Part shown: positions 6,571 through 13,275 of the stretch, one piece after another | Layout of the letters: each line of letters opens with the position of its first letter | How positions within the stretch are numbered: position 1 is the stretch's first letter | From: a virus | Strand: one strand, 5' to 3' | Length of the DNA stretch: 23,848 nucleotides | IMG/VR virus record: IMGVR_UViG_3300025927_000027 | Coordinates: 1 to 23,848 of that record | The notes under the pieces: generated by a model | Seen by the model: only the letters and a program-made list of their open reading frames with translations | The model's database searches: none | What the model was told of the DNA's origin: nothing | Made by a program: the position numbers and the translations under genes

Positions 6571-6638
6571 CACCGGCCACCTGGCGGGCGTCGCGGGACG
6601 CGGATGCGCTGTCCGTCCGGGCCGAGTAGCGTCGGCAC
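6570..6638 (-). CDS. Possible 22-aa ORF
   Basis: A GTG at 6638 opens a 22-codon frame (VPTLLGPDGQRIRVPRRPPG and two more residues). It fills the gap between two genes and ends in a TGATG junction with the next start. A GGGCGG lies upstream. Small basic peptides of this type occur in phage operons, but such a short frame could be chance. Confidence 0.35.
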   Translation of the reverse strand: MPTLLGPDGQRIRVPRRPPGGR

Positions 6639-6640
6639 GT

Positions 6641-6907
6641 TCAGCCGCCCTTGTACCGCGGCGCGGCGGTCGCGACGAACAGCGCGACTGCGAGCGCCGC
6701 ACGGCGCAGGCGTGGCCGCGGGGTGGTAGCGAACACGACCAGTGCCCGCGCGTCGCTCGTCCACACGAGCGCGAGCACGACCGCTGCGACGAGGAACGCG
6801 ATGCTGACGATCAGCGCGGCCGTGTCGAGCCACCGCAGCTGCTGCGCCGCCGCGTCGATGCCGGCGACCAGGCGCCGCACGTTCTCGGTGATCGGCGTGT
6901 CAGTCAT
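6641..6907 (-). CDS. 88-aa predicted membrane protein (two TM segments)
   Basis: ATG 6907 has GGAGG 8 nt upstream and overlaps the previous stop as ATGA. After a soluble helical N-terminus (to about residue 28) comes a clear membrane segment (TAALIVSIAFLVAAVVLALV). A second hydrophobic stretch lies near the C-terminus (AALAVALFVATAA), which ends in basic residues. Size and topology could fit a holin-like or membrane-anchored accessory protein. No endolysin is in the window, so function stays open. Confidence 0.72.
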   Translation of the reverse strand: MTDTPITENVRRLVAGIDAAAQQLRWLDTAALIVSIAFLVAAVVLALVWTSDARALVVFATTPRPRLRRAALAVALFVATAAPRYKGG

Positions 6908-6993
6908 GACGCGAGCCTCCCCAGCACCATCAGCAGGAACCCACCGGCGATCAGCAGGTATGCGGCGAGTCCTAGCACCTGCGCGCGGTTCAT
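6904..6993 (-). CDS. 29-aa single-pass membrane peptide
   Basis: ATG 6993 overlaps the previous TGA as ATGA, and the frame ends in an ATGA overlap with the next gene. The peptide starts MNRAQ and is otherwise one hydrophobic helix (VLGLAAYLLIAGGFLLMVLG) with a short polar tail. Perfect stop/start overlaps on both sides and a coherent membrane helix argue that it is real despite its size. Function unknown. Confidence 0.62.
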   Translation of the reverse strand: MNRAQVLGLAAYLLIAGGFLLMVLGRLAS

Positions 6994-7388
6994 GGCAACG
7001 CGTCCAGCAGCAGGCTTCGGCGCGGGCTGTACGTGACCGCGCCGGCACCGTCCTCGCCGAGGCCGGCCGGCACCCGCGCGGCCACGCTCACCGCCAGCGT
7101 CAGCACTGCCAGCCGCTGGCGATGGTCGCGGGTGCGGTACACCCGGAACGTGCACGTCGCGGGCCGGCCGGTGCGGCGCGGACCCTTCGGGCCGTGCACG
7201 TGCGTGAACGTGCACCGCAGCGCGTAGCTGCGCGCGTGCCCGTCGTGGCGTTGCCACTCGCGCCACTCAGCCGACGCGATCCGCTTCGCCGCGGCCTCGG
7301 TGTGCACGCGTGGCGACACCGCGGCCTTCCCGACCGCCGGCGCCACCAGGAACGCGACCACGCCGGCCACGGTCTGCCAGCGCTTCAC
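6990..7388 (-). CDS. 132-aa predicted secreted or membrane-anchored protein
   Basis: GTG 7388 overlaps the preceding stop as GTGA, with GGAAGG just upstream. The N-terminus has KR followed by a hydrophobic run (TVAGVVAFLVAPAVG) and a likely cleavage region near GKA. The mature part is very basic and has two Cys (in LRCTF and ATCTF) that may form a disulfide. No family recognised. It sits in a cluster of exported and membrane proteins (6641-8096). Confidence 0.68.
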   Translation of the reverse strand: MKRWQTVAGVVAFLVAPAVGKAAVSPRVHTEAAAKRIASAEWREWQRHDGHARSYALRCTFTHVHGPKGPRRTGRPATCTFRVYRTRDHRQRLAVLTLAVSVAARVPAGLGEDGAGAVTYSPRRSLLLDALP

Positions 7389-7639
7389 GACACCTTCCCC
7401 CTGGCGCGCTCCACGGCGTCCTGCTGCTCGGAGCGGGTGAACTTGCGGAGCGTCGTGAGCGCGGCGTTCAGCTCCTGCGCCTCGTTCTCCAGGATGCGCG
7501 CGACGCGTGCGGCCTCGCGGCCCCACATGCCGGGTGCGCTGGTCACGCGCGTCGAGAGCGCGGCCTGCGCCGCGCCGATCTCGCGCGCCGAAGCGGCGAC
7601 GGTATCGACGGCTTCCTGCGGTGTCATCTCGGTGTGCAT
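7385..7639 (-). CDS. 84-aa helical hypothetical protein
   Basis: ATG 7639 has GGAGG 6 nt upstream; the longer frame lacks support. The protein is almost entirely predicted helix, rich in Ala, Glu and Arg with heptad-like spacing (EAARVARILENEAQELNAAL), so a short coiled coil is likely. The position between two exported proteins suggests a possible structural partner. Function unknown. Confidence 0.75.
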   Translation of the reverse strand: MHTEMTPQEAVDTVAASAREIGAAQAALSTRVTSAPGMWGREAARVARILENEAQELNAALTTLRKFTRSEQQDAVERARGKVS

Positions 7640-7664
7640 GGGTTCCCTCCGGGGGGTTCGTGGG

Positions 7665-8096
7665 TTAGTCGCCGCGCGCGATGCGCACGAGGTGGCCGCG
7701 CGGCACGATCGTCGGGCCGGCACCGCCGCCGAACGCGCGGGTGGTGGTCGCGCACTCGGGCGCGATGATCAGGAACGGGGTGCCGGTGTCGCCGGCCTCG
7801 GTGCCGTCCACCGCGGTCGTCGCCTGCGTCTGCGTCGGGTCGAGCACGTTCTGCGTGTACAGGTACCCGAACGTCCCGGCCGGGTCGCCGTACTGCGTCA
7901 GGTTCACGAACTGCATACAGCCGATCAGGCCGTTGAGCGCGGCGCGATCCTGCTTCTCGCGCTTCGAGACGACCTTCAGGTCGTGCTGGAGCTTCCGGAT
8001 CTTCGACGCGGTGGACGCGCCTGCCGGGGCGGCGGTGAGCATCATCAGGCTCCCGCCCGCCAGCAGCGCGCCGGCGATCTTGGTCGTGCGGTTCAT
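7665..8096 (-). CDS. 143-aa predicted secreted protein with coiled-coil N-terminus
   Basis: ATG 8096 has AGGAGG 6 nt upstream. A signal peptide is clear: MNRTTK, a hydrophobic core, and cleavage near APAGAS (residues 23-28). A short coiled-coil follows (KIRKLQHDLKVVSKREKQDR), then a domain with two Cys, one in LIGCMQF and one in APECATT. It also has GYLYTQ and a Gly-rich loop. Similar secreted proteins with this layout occur in actinobacteria and their phages, but I cannot name the family. Export suggests an action at the host cell surface, for example altering adsorption, but that is inference. Confidence 0.77.
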   Translation of the reverse strand: MNRTTKIAGALLAGGSLMMLTAAPAGASTASKIRKLQHDLKVVSKREKQDRAALNGLIGCMQFVNLTQYGDPAGTFGYLYTQNVLDPTQTQATTAVDGTEAGDTGTPFLIIAPECATTTRAFGGGAGPTIVPRGHLVRIARGD

Positions 8097-8119
8097 GGCG
8101 TTCCTCCTACGGGGGTGGT

Positions 8120-8147
8120 GGGCGCCGGCCGCAGCCGGCCGGCGCCC
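8120..8147 (-). terminator. Hairpin terminator after the zinc-ribbon gene
   Basis: A perfect 11-bp GC stem (GGGCGCCGGCC and its complement) encloses a 6-nt loop and starts about 10 nt after the stop codon at 8157. No T-run follows, as is usual in this window. Confidence 0.68.
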
Positions 8148-8156
8148 GGGGGTGGA

Positions 8157-8678
8157 CTACTCAGCCGTCTTCGCGCGCCGGCTGCGCCGCTTGCGGCGGA
8201 CACCGGTCACCTGCTCCTCGCAGTACGGCCCGAGTCCGATCCGGATCGAGTCCGGGTCGGTCAGCGCGTCGCCGCACCGGCGACAACGGTCTTCCAGCTG
8301 CAGGCTGTAGGTGCGGTCGGCGAGCGTCGCCTCCCACTCCACGGCCGGCACCTCGTCGTCCTCGCGCACCGTGGGGGCGGTGGTGAGGCTGGCCGCGACG
8401 GCCCGCGCGGCGAACAGCGCGAGGCGGTCGTCGGTCGCGTTCCGGGTGGTCGTGTGCGTGCCGTCGTCGAACACCTTGCCGCACGCGACCCAGTCCTGGT
8501 CGGCGGTGCGCAGGTCGATCCAGTAGCCGACGCCCGGCACCTCGACGCCGTGCGAGTTCACCCACGGCTTGCACGCCCGCACCCGGTAGGTCAGGTGCTC
8601 GCCCGTCTGCCGGCTCGTGATCGTGACGATCGCGTACCCGGTGCGAACGAGCGGGCGGGTGGTGGTCATCGTGGTCAT
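8157..8678 (-). CDS. 173-aa protein with C-terminal zinc ribbon (DUF6011-like)
   Basis: ATG 8678 has AGGAGG 5 nt upstream; ATG 8669 is an alternative. The first 100 residues form a beta-rich domain (GYAIVTITS, GYWIDLRTADQDW). The C-terminus has a compact zinc site: CRRCG, then LTDPDSIRIGLGPYC, the pattern of small DUF6011-type ribbons in actinophages. A basic tail (RRKRRSRRAK) suggests nucleic-acid contact. It has its own promoter (8730-8758), a 5' hairpin leader and a terminator, so it is an independently controlled single-gene unit. Confidence 0.78.
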   Translation of the reverse strand: MTTMTTTRPLVRTGYAIVTITSRQTGEHLTYRVRACKPWVNSHGVEVPGVGYWIDLRTADQDWVACGKVFDDGTHTTTRNATDDRLALFAARAVAASLTTAPTVREDDEVPAVEWEATLADRTYSLQLEDRCRRCGDALTDPDSIRIGLGPYCEEQVTGVRRKRRSRRAKTAE

Positions 8679-8702
8679 CCTGTCCTCCTGGTCGGTCGTC
8701 CA

Positions 8703-8723
8703 GCGGGGCGTACCCGGCCCCGC
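8703..8723 (-). promoter_or_regulatory. 5'-terminal mRNA hairpin
   Basis: GCGGGGC and GCCCCGC form a perfect 7-bp stem with a 7-nt loop. It begins at about the expected transcription start (7 nt after the TACTAT box) and ends before the AGGAGG site. Such 5' stem-loops can protect mRNA. The DUF932 gene has a counterpart at 9935-9949. Confidence 0.55.
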
Positions 8724-8729
8724 ACACCC

Positions 8730-8758
8730 ATAGTAGGGGGAACCTTCGCGGTTGTCTC
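8730..8758 (-). promoter_or_regulatory. Promoter (GAGACA / 17 bp / TACTAT), leadered type
   Basis: GAGACA at 8758-8753 and TACTAT at 8735-8730 are 17 bp apart on the minus strand. The 17-bp block AGGGGGAGACAACCGCG (8763-8747) is identical at the promoter of the DUF932 gene (9993-9977). Confidence 0.72.
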
Positions 8759-8904
8759 CCCCTACCGTTCCGGGCAGCCTTCCCCGGCTGCTGCGGGCGT
8801 CGGCCCGGCTCGCGGTGCCCGGGGAGCGGCGTACCGGTCCCAGTGGGCGGTGCGGTGGGCGGCGAGGCGCGAGACTCACGCCGGGGAAGGCTGGCCGCAA
8901 CGGT
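8759..8904. other. Gene-free stretch with a widely spaced 14-bp inverted repeat
   Basis: No convincing gene is seen between the promoter at 8758 and the hairpin at 8905. Bases 8775-8788 (CAGCCTTCCCCGGC) are perfectly complementary to 8880-8893 (GCCGGGGAAGGCTG), with about 90 nt between. This could be a structured RNA, a paired operator or an organising site. Frames here look like ordinary GC-rich shadows. Confidence 0.5.
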
Positions 8905-8937
8905 GGCGGGCGCCGGCCCCCTCGACCGGCGCCCGCC
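8905..8937 (-). terminator. Hairpin terminator after the DUF932 gene
   Basis: A perfect 12-bp stem (GGCGGGCGCCGG and its complement) with a 9-nt loop starts 10 nt beyond the stop codon at 8948. Stem strength and position fit a terminator. There is no T-run. Confidence 0.72.
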
Positions 8938-8947
8938 CCTTGCAGCC

Positions 8948-9916
8948 CTACTCGGCCAGGCTGGCTGCAAGCTCCAGCGCGTGCTTCGCGAGCGGCTGGT
9001 GGCCGTCCACCATGAACCGGTGGAACGTCTGCTCGTCGGTGCGGTTGTAGCCGTAGTGCTGCTCCCACTCCGCCGCCGCGTGCACCAGCCCCAGGTACGT
9101 ACCGCGCAGGTCTTCCAGGTTCGGCGACTTGCGGTACACCGTCGCGAGGTTCATGCGCTTCACGTCGATGTTCTTCCGGGTCACGTCCGACACCTCGGCC
9201 TCGGGCGTGTACGGCACCAGCCGCCGCCAGAACCGCGTCGCGCCGCCGGCGGTCACCCGGCGCGCCGCCAGGCGCTCCGAGATCGCGGCCAGGTGCTTCT
9301 CGTAGTCGTACGCCAGCCCGAGCGCGGCCTTCGCCTCGAACAGCCGCTCACGAGCGTTCTTCGTGTGCCGGATGGTGTAGCTCCGAGGCGCGCCCTCGAT
9401 CGCCCACGACAGGGTGTTCCAGCAGACGACGCGGGTCATCGTGGTGCACGCCCGCATCCCCATCGAGCCGTCGAACGAGTTCACGACCAGCAGGTGCTTC
9501 ACGTACTGCTCGCCGGCGATCGTGTCGGTCGGGATCTCCAGCAGCCCCCACGCGAGGGCGCCGTCCTTCAGGGTGCCGGCGGTCTTCCAGCGCCCGCCGG
9601 CCTCGACGATGTCCTCGCCGAACTGGAACAGCTCCGAGTTCTGGATCAGCTCGTAGGTGGAGCGGACGACGCCGAGCGGCTTCCCGTCGATCTGCCGCAC
9701 GTTCATCGTCCACGCGGCCATGTCGGCGATGTGCATCTCGCCGGCATCGTCGAACCACGAGCCGAACAGGCTGTTGGACTGGACGACCGGGCTGGCGAGC
9801 AGCGGGAGGTGCGCGAACACCTCGTCCATCGTCAGGTGCGTCTCGGGCACCACGGTGCCGAGGCCGTGCCACGCGGGCACGTTGTCGGTGAAGACGCCGG
9901 ACTCGAACAGGTGCAT
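8948..9916 (-). CDS. DUF932 family phage protein
   Basis: The protein has 322 aa from ATG 9916, with AGGAGG 6 nt upstream. The N-terminal PAWHGLGTVV block (residues 14-23) is the hallmark of the DUF932 / phage-plasmid TIGR03299 family. Family features follow: YELIQNSELF, then the long central segment with VVNSFDGSMGMRACTTMTRVVCWNTL and the late HTKNARERLFEA helix. The function of DUF932 is not established; members are widespread in phages and plasmids near replication genes. Here it is a single-gene unit with its own promoter and terminator. An upstream GTG at 9961 overlaps the -10 box and is rejected. Confidence 0.9.
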   Translation of the reverse strand: MHLFESGVFTDNVPAWHGLGTVVPETHLTMDEVFAHLPLLASPVVQSNSLFGSWFDDAGEMHIADMAAWTMNVRQIDGKPLGVVRSTYELIQNSELFQFGEDIVEAGGRWKTAGTLKDGALAWGLLEIPTDTIAGEQYVKHLLVVNSFDGSMGMRACTTMTRVVCWNTLSWAIEGAPRSYTIRHTKNARERLFEAKAALGLAYDYEKHLAAISERLAARRVTAGGATRFWRRLVPYTPEAEVSDVTRKNIDVKRMNLATVYRKSPNLEDLRGTYLGLVHAAAEWEQHYGYNRTDEQTFHRFMVDGHQPLAKHALELAASLAE

Positions 9917-9934
9917 GTCGTACCTCCTGGTCAC

Positions 9935-9949
9935 GGGGAGCGCGTCCCC
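9935..9949 (-). promoter_or_regulatory. 5' leader hairpin of the DUF932 mRNA
   Basis: GGGGA and TCCCC form a 5-bp stem around 5 nt. It lies between the predicted transcription start (about 9953) and the GACCAGGAGG ribosome site. It matches the architecture of the leader at 8703-8723. Confidence 0.42.
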
Positions 9950-9959
9950 TAGTACCCCC

Positions 9960-9988
9960 ACGGTACGCCACCCCGGCGCGGTTGTCTC
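9960..9988 (-). promoter_or_regulatory. Promoter (GAGACA / 17 bp / TACCGT), leadered type
   Basis: On the minus strand GAGACA (9988-9983) and TACCGT (9965-9960) are 17 bp apart. The -35 block shares 17 identical bases with the promoter at 8730-8758. It drives the DUF932 gene through a short leader with a hairpin. Confidence 0.68.
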
Positions 9989-9994
9989 CCCCTG

Positions 9995-10345
9995 CTATGG
10001 GGATGGAGGCTGGCTTCCCGTGAGCCGGCGGTAGGCGCGCGCCAGGCCGACGTGCTCGACCGCTCGCGCCTGTTCGGCGATCGACAGGTGCGGCAGCAGG
10101 TCGAGCCGGCGCGCGTCGTACTGCTCGTGGTGCGTGTGGCACAGCGGCACCACGTCCAGCGGGTGCACGTACAGGTCGCCGTTCGCCAACTCCCGCGGAC
10201 TCGGCAACGGGTGCGGCTTGTCGTACTCGCGGCCGATCACGTGTGCCGCTTCGAGGCGCCGGCGCGGCGCGCCGGGCGGGCACACCCGGCACGCGCCCTC
10301 CTGCTCGACCTTCCGCCGCGCGTCGTTCCAGTTCCGGCTAGGCAT
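9995..10345 (-). CDS. HNH endonuclease
   Basis: The protein has 116 aa. The zinc-finger HNH layout is clear: Cys19-x2-Cys22, EAAHVIGRE with His35, then VVPLCHTHHEQYD with Cys69, His72 and His73. HNH enzymes of this size in phages cut DNA in packaging, replication or homing. This one ends the long replication operon and is about 11 kb from terminase, so a terminase-partner role is less obvious than usual. ATG 10345 overlaps the previous gene by 8 nt with no clear ribosome site, suggesting coupled translation. Confidence 0.87.
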   Translation of the reverse strand: MPSRNWNDARRKVEQEGACRVCPPGAPRRRLEAAHVIGREYDKPHPLPSPRELANGDLYVHPLDVVPLCHTHHEQYDARRLDLLPHLSIAEQARAVEHVGLARAYRRLTGSQPPSP

Positions 10346-10724
10346 CGGTCGGCACGCCCGGCAGCAGTCCCTCGCGGATCATCTCCTCGACCCGCTCGGC
10401 CGTGATGCCGTGCTGCTCCAGCCCGGGGTAGCCGCGCCGGCGCCACTCGGCGAACGTGATCCGCCCCGCGTCGTCCGCACGCCACTCCGGGATCTGCTTC
10501 GGCGCGAGCGTGGCTTCCTGCCGCGCAACCTCAGCCCGGATCTCCGACGCGCTCGGCATGAACTCGCGCGTCTTGCCGAGCGCGGACAACGCCAGCGCCA
10601 CGTGCCCACCTTCGAGGTCGTCCAGCAGTTCGTACCAGAGCTCGGCCGTGTCGTGGTTCATCTTCCCGGCCGGCCACGTCGCGGCCACCGCCTCGGACAG
10701 CTTGAACCACTCGTCCCGCGTCAC
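10338..10724 (-). CDS. Helicase-loader-like replication protein (G39P-like, tentative)
   Basis: The protein has 128 aa. GTG 10724 overlaps the stop of the winged-helix replication protein as GTGA. The N-terminal 65 residues (DEWFKLSEAVAATWP, WYELLDDLEGGHVALALSAL, REFMPSASEIRAEV) have the helical pattern of phage helicase loaders of the SPP1 G39P type. These carry the Trp/Tyr-x-x-L element and a closing F-x-P-S-x-x-E-I. The position right after the probable initiator supports this. No DnaB-type helicase is in the window, so the partner may be a host or distant phage helicase. Confidence 0.6.
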   Translation of the reverse strand: MTRDEWFKLSEAVAATWPAGKMNHDTAELWYELLDDLEGGHVALALSALGKTREFMPSASEIRAEVARQEATLAPKQIPEWRADDAGRITFAEWRRRGYPGLEQHGITAERVEEMIREGLLPGVPTDA

Positions 10725-11608
10725 GGCGCCACCGTCGCGCGCATCGCGGCCATCTGCTCGGCGAGCGTGCCGCGCGGCCCGGCGGCGGCGGCGCGGATGC
10801 CGGCGATGCGGTCGGCCACCCCGTTCCCGTTCCCGCCCTGCCGTTCGCGGCGGATCGCGGCGACGAGCTTCGGCATCTGCGCGCGGAGCTTCGCGGGGCA
10901 CAGCACGTTCGGCGACCAGAACTGCGCGTCGCGGGTCGGACTGTCCAGCCACTGGATCACGAACAGCAGCTGCTCGACGCTCCACTCCGGGTCGCTGCGG
11001 CCCGGCCCGTCGAGCATCAGCCGCACGTCGCGGCGCCACGCCTTCGTCACGTTCGGCTCGCGCGTGGTCGCGGTTCGGACGTGCGCTGCGAGGGCGGTGA
11101 CGACTTCCTCAACGTCCGCTCGCGGCGTCTCGGACTCGCAGACACCGTTAGGTGTCTGCTCTACGTACCTTGCGTCTATGTACTGGGGTGCAGGATCTGC
11201 GGGGGGGGCCTGCAAAATCTGCGGGGCGGTGGGTGCAGGATCTGCACCCCGGTCGGCCGGCGGCTCGGACGCGAGCACGTAGAGGTTCGACCGTTGCTGT
11301 CCGTCGTCGCGGTACCGCTGCTGGACGGCGACCAGTCCGCGGTCGGTCAACTCCTGCAGTGCACCGCGGACGGTGTTCTCACTGCAGCACATCCGCGCGG
11401 CGATGGTACTCACCCGCGGGAAGCACGCGCCGTCACCGCGCGCGAAGTCGATCAGGGTGATGAACGCGAGCTTCGCCTTGCAGGTGAGCGTCTCGTCGCG
11501 GATCACCCAGGAGGGGATCGCGACCCACGCGCCGGGCGCCTGCTTGATCTGGTCGGCGTCCGTGGTGCTATCGTGGTGCATGTTCGCTCCCGGTTCGGGG
11601 GTGGGCAT
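10721..11608 (-). CDS. Winged-helix replication initiator-like protein
   Basis: The product is 295 aa from ATG 11608 (GGAGG 8 nt upstream); ATG 11581 with GGGAG is an alternative. Residues about 25-110 are a helix-turn-helix of the replication-protein type: WVAIPSWVIRD, LTCKAKLAFITLIDFA, FPRVSTIAARMCCSENTVRGALQEL, then a QRSNLYVL wing. A Pro/Ala-rich linker follows. The C-terminal part (EWSVEQLLFVIQWLDSPTRD, FWSPNVLCPAKLRAQMPKL) matches the usual tail of phage replication proteins that carry this domain. It is probably the origin-binding protein, acting with the following loader-like gene. Its own coding sequence may hold the origin, but I found no clear iterons. Confidence 0.78.
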   Translation of the reverse strand: MPTPEPGANMHHDSTTDADQIKQAPGAWVAIPSWVIRDETLTCKAKLAFITLIDFARGDGACFPRVSTIAARMCCSENTVRGALQELTDRGLVAVQQRYRDDGQQRSNLYVLASEPPADRGADPAPTAPQILQAPPADPAPQYIDARYVEQTPNGVCESETPRADVEEVVTALAAHVRTATTREPNVTKAWRRDVRLMLDGPGRSDPEWSVEQLLFVIQWLDSPTRDAQFWSPNVLCPAKLRAQMPKLVAAIRRERQGGNGNGVADRIAGIRAAAAGPRGTLAEQMAAMRATVAP

Positions 11609-11796
11609 GTTCCAGACCTCCGGTGAGGGTGGGGCAGATGAACGGGGCGCGCCGTGGTGGGAGCCACAGCGACGACGTAGACGGCCTCCGCGGCGCGCAC
11701 GCAGCGGGGGCCGTCTCTCGTAGCTGCCAGCGCCCGCGGCTTGGACACCATACACCCGTGGTGCAGGTGTGGAGAACTCGCGGGTCGAAGGCCCTG
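11609..11796. other. 188-bp gap between RusA and the replication protein
   Basis: There is no convincing separate gene. A frame starting at ATG 11751 overlaps the replication gene and has shadow-like composition. On the minus strand TGTATGGT near 11755-11748 resembles a -10 but has no partner GAGAC box at 17 bp. A promoter or untranslated leader for the replication protein is possible. Confidence 0.4.
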
Positions 11797-12345
11797 CTAG
11801 ACGGGCAGAGCCAGGCGGTTGTCCACAGCCGCCGGCACCGCGCTGTGGATGACCAGCAGCGCGCCGGGCCGCTCGCCGAGGCCGACCCACACCTTCTCGA
11901 CCACCACGCGCGTCACGAGTCCGTCGTCGCCGAACGCGAGTTCCTTGAGCGCGTCCTCCGCGAGCTTCAGGTAGTTCGACAGGTCCGGCTTCGTGTCCGG
12001 CACCGGGTGCCGCAACCCCTCCGTGCTCAGCGTGCCGTCCGCTCGCAGGTGCGCCTTCGGCCGGCGCCGGTACACGGTCAGGTGTAGCTCCACCGGCCCG
12101 TCGATGCACGGCCGGTCGTCGGTCGCGAGCCACGCCCGCTTCCAAGCGGCCTTGCCAGCCTTCGCTTCGACGCTCGCGAACAGGTGCGCGTAGATCATGT
12201 TCCGCCACACGGCGCCCTTCGGCAGACCAGCCCGAGCGCCCTTCCGCTCGCCGATCGTCAACTCCCCGTCGAGGCGGGAAGGGACGGGCGCGTCGAGCCA
12301 CAGCCTCAGCTCGACGCGCCCCTCGTCCTCGTTGTGGCTGTGCAC
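11797..12345 (-). CDS. rusA: RusA-like Holliday junction resolvase
   Basis: The protein has 182 aa. The RusA core is clear: RRRPKAHL at 93-100, then KPDLSNYLKLAEDALKELAFGDD at 119-141, giving the acidic triad Asp121, Asp131 and Asp140/141, then a VVVEKVW strand. The enzyme resolves four-way junctions in phage recombination and replication, fitting the ERF protein in the same operon. Length is at the upper end for the family because of an insertion around residues 30-75. The only in-frame start is GTG 12345, because a stop lies 16 nt upstream, and that GTG is inside a perfect hairpin. Confidence 0.85.
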   Translation of the reverse strand: MHSHNEDEGRVELRLWLDAPVPSRLDGELTIGERKGARAGLPKGAVWRNMIYAHLFASVEAKAGKAAWKRAWLATDDRPCIDGPVELHLTVYRRRPKAHLRADGTLSTEGLRHPVPDTKPDLSNYLKLAEDALKELAFGDDGLVTRVVVEKVWVGLGERPGALLVIHSAVPAAVDNRLALPV

Positions 12346-12358
12346 CCTTCCAGGGTGC
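12342..12358 (-). promoter_or_regulatory. Hairpin overlapping the rusA start codon
   Basis: GCACCCT and AGGGTGC form a perfect 7-bp stem around 3 nt. On the minus-strand mRNA the 3' arm contains the GTG start and an AAGG just before it. It could hold back RusA translation until opened by an upstream ribosome or a protein. Confidence 0.5.
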
Positions 12359-12397
12359 CACTACGCCCGGATGCCAAACCTGCACGCCTGCTCGAAG

Positions 12398-12892
12398 CTA
12401 CCGGAGGCTCACACGACGACTGGTCTTCGGCCGCTCCACCCGGCACTCCATCAGCGCCTCCGCGACCTTCTGCGTGGCGCCGTCCTTCAGCCGGTTGACC
12501 TCCGCGGCGATCACCACCACCGTCGTCTGCAGACACGCGTCCGCTTCGCGCTGCGTGATGTGGCCGGCCGCGACCAGCTGCGGCAGCAGCACCTGCAGCG
12601 CCTCCAGGCTCCACGACGTGTCCGGCCGGTTCGACGGCATCGACGCTGCGCCGCCGGCGAGCGTCCACTTCTGTCGCACGTCCGCGCGTGACCGGAGCCA
12701 CTGCGACACCTCGCCGTCCAGCGCGTCCACCACCGAACGACAGTCACGGATGAACCGCAGCAGGTCGATCACGTCCTCGTCGCTCGAGGTCTCGTCCACG
12801 ACCTGGCCGGTGCGGGGGTTGACCAGCCCGCCGGTGTCGGTGACGGCGGGGAGCGTGTCGGGGCTGGCTTCGGGTACCACGTTGCGGCGCAT
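12398..12892 (-). CDS. 164-aa hypothetical phage protein
   Basis: ATG 12892 shares a base with the previous stop (TGATG). The middle (SDEDVIDLLRFIRDCRSVVDALDGEVSQWL) and the C-terminal half are mostly helical. The C-terminus has a TQREADACLQTTVVVIAAEV helix and a basic tail. The acidic-helical front plus basic end is common in small phage proteins of replication operons. I do not recognise a named family. Confidence 0.72.
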   Translation of the reverse strand: MRRNVVPEASPDTLPAVTDTGGLVNPRTGQVVDETSSDEDVIDLLRFIRDCRSVVDALDGEVSQWLRSRADVRQKWTLAGGAASMPSNRPDTSWSLEALQVLLPQLVAAGHITQREADACLQTTVVVIAAEVNRLKDGATQKVAEALMECRVERPKTSRRVSLR

Positions 12893-13275
12893 CAGTCGTC
12901 CTCTCGCAGTTCGTCGAACAGCGCGTCCGCGTCCTGGCGGTGCTGCTCGGTGATCAGTTCCCGCGGTCCGTCGCGGTGCTCCCGGAACGCCGCGTACCAC
13001 GGCTCCAGGTGGGCGCGCGCGACCAGCCGCAGCTGTGCGCGGTCGGCCGGCCCGAGGTGCGCGTACCGCTGCTCGGAGCGGTCGAGCACGCGCGCGATGA
13101 GCGTGTCGTAGTCGCCGACCTCGACCAGTTCCGAGCACGCGTCGCACGCGAACCACGACCCGATCGACACGTGCTCGACGTCGTGCGTGTCGGTGAGCGT
13201 GAAGTTCCGGCACGGGTAGCGCCACCGGATCGGCGGGTCGTCGGGGGTGCCGAAGTCGCACTGGTCAGCCGTCAT
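12892..13275 (-). CDS. 127-aa protein with a CxxC zinc-ribbon-like N-terminus
   Basis: ATG 13275 overlaps the previous gene by 11 nt. The N-terminal half has Cys near residues 6, 22, 44 and 47 (CDFGTPDD, YPCRNF, FACDACSELVEVGDYD), consistent with one zinc ribbon. A helical C-terminal half follows (RVLDRSEQRYAHLGPADRAQ). It resembles small actinophage zinc proteins of unknown role. Confidence 0.75.
   Translation of the reverse strand: MTADQCDFGTPDDPPIRWRYPCRNFTLTDTHDVEHVSIGSWFACDACSELVEVGDYDTLIARVLDRSEQRYAHLGPADRAQLRLVARAHLEPWYAAFREHRDGPRELITEQHRQDADALFDELREDD

Noticed and set aside
6651-9050. 799-aa plus-strand open frame
   Set aside because: It runs antisense to several minus-strand genes with good starts, signal peptides and motifs, and is Arg/Ala/Pro-rich as expected for a GC-rich shadow.
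11503-11751. 82-aa minus-strand frame starting at ATG 11751
   Set aside because: It overlaps the start of the replication gene by about 100 nt, is Pro/Arg/Thr-rich without a domain, and has no ribosome site.
10721-12385. 554-aa frame extending the replication protein upstream through RusA
   Set aside because: The extra part is antisense-like in composition and overlaps rusA in another frame; the domain starts near residue 25 of the 295-aa form.
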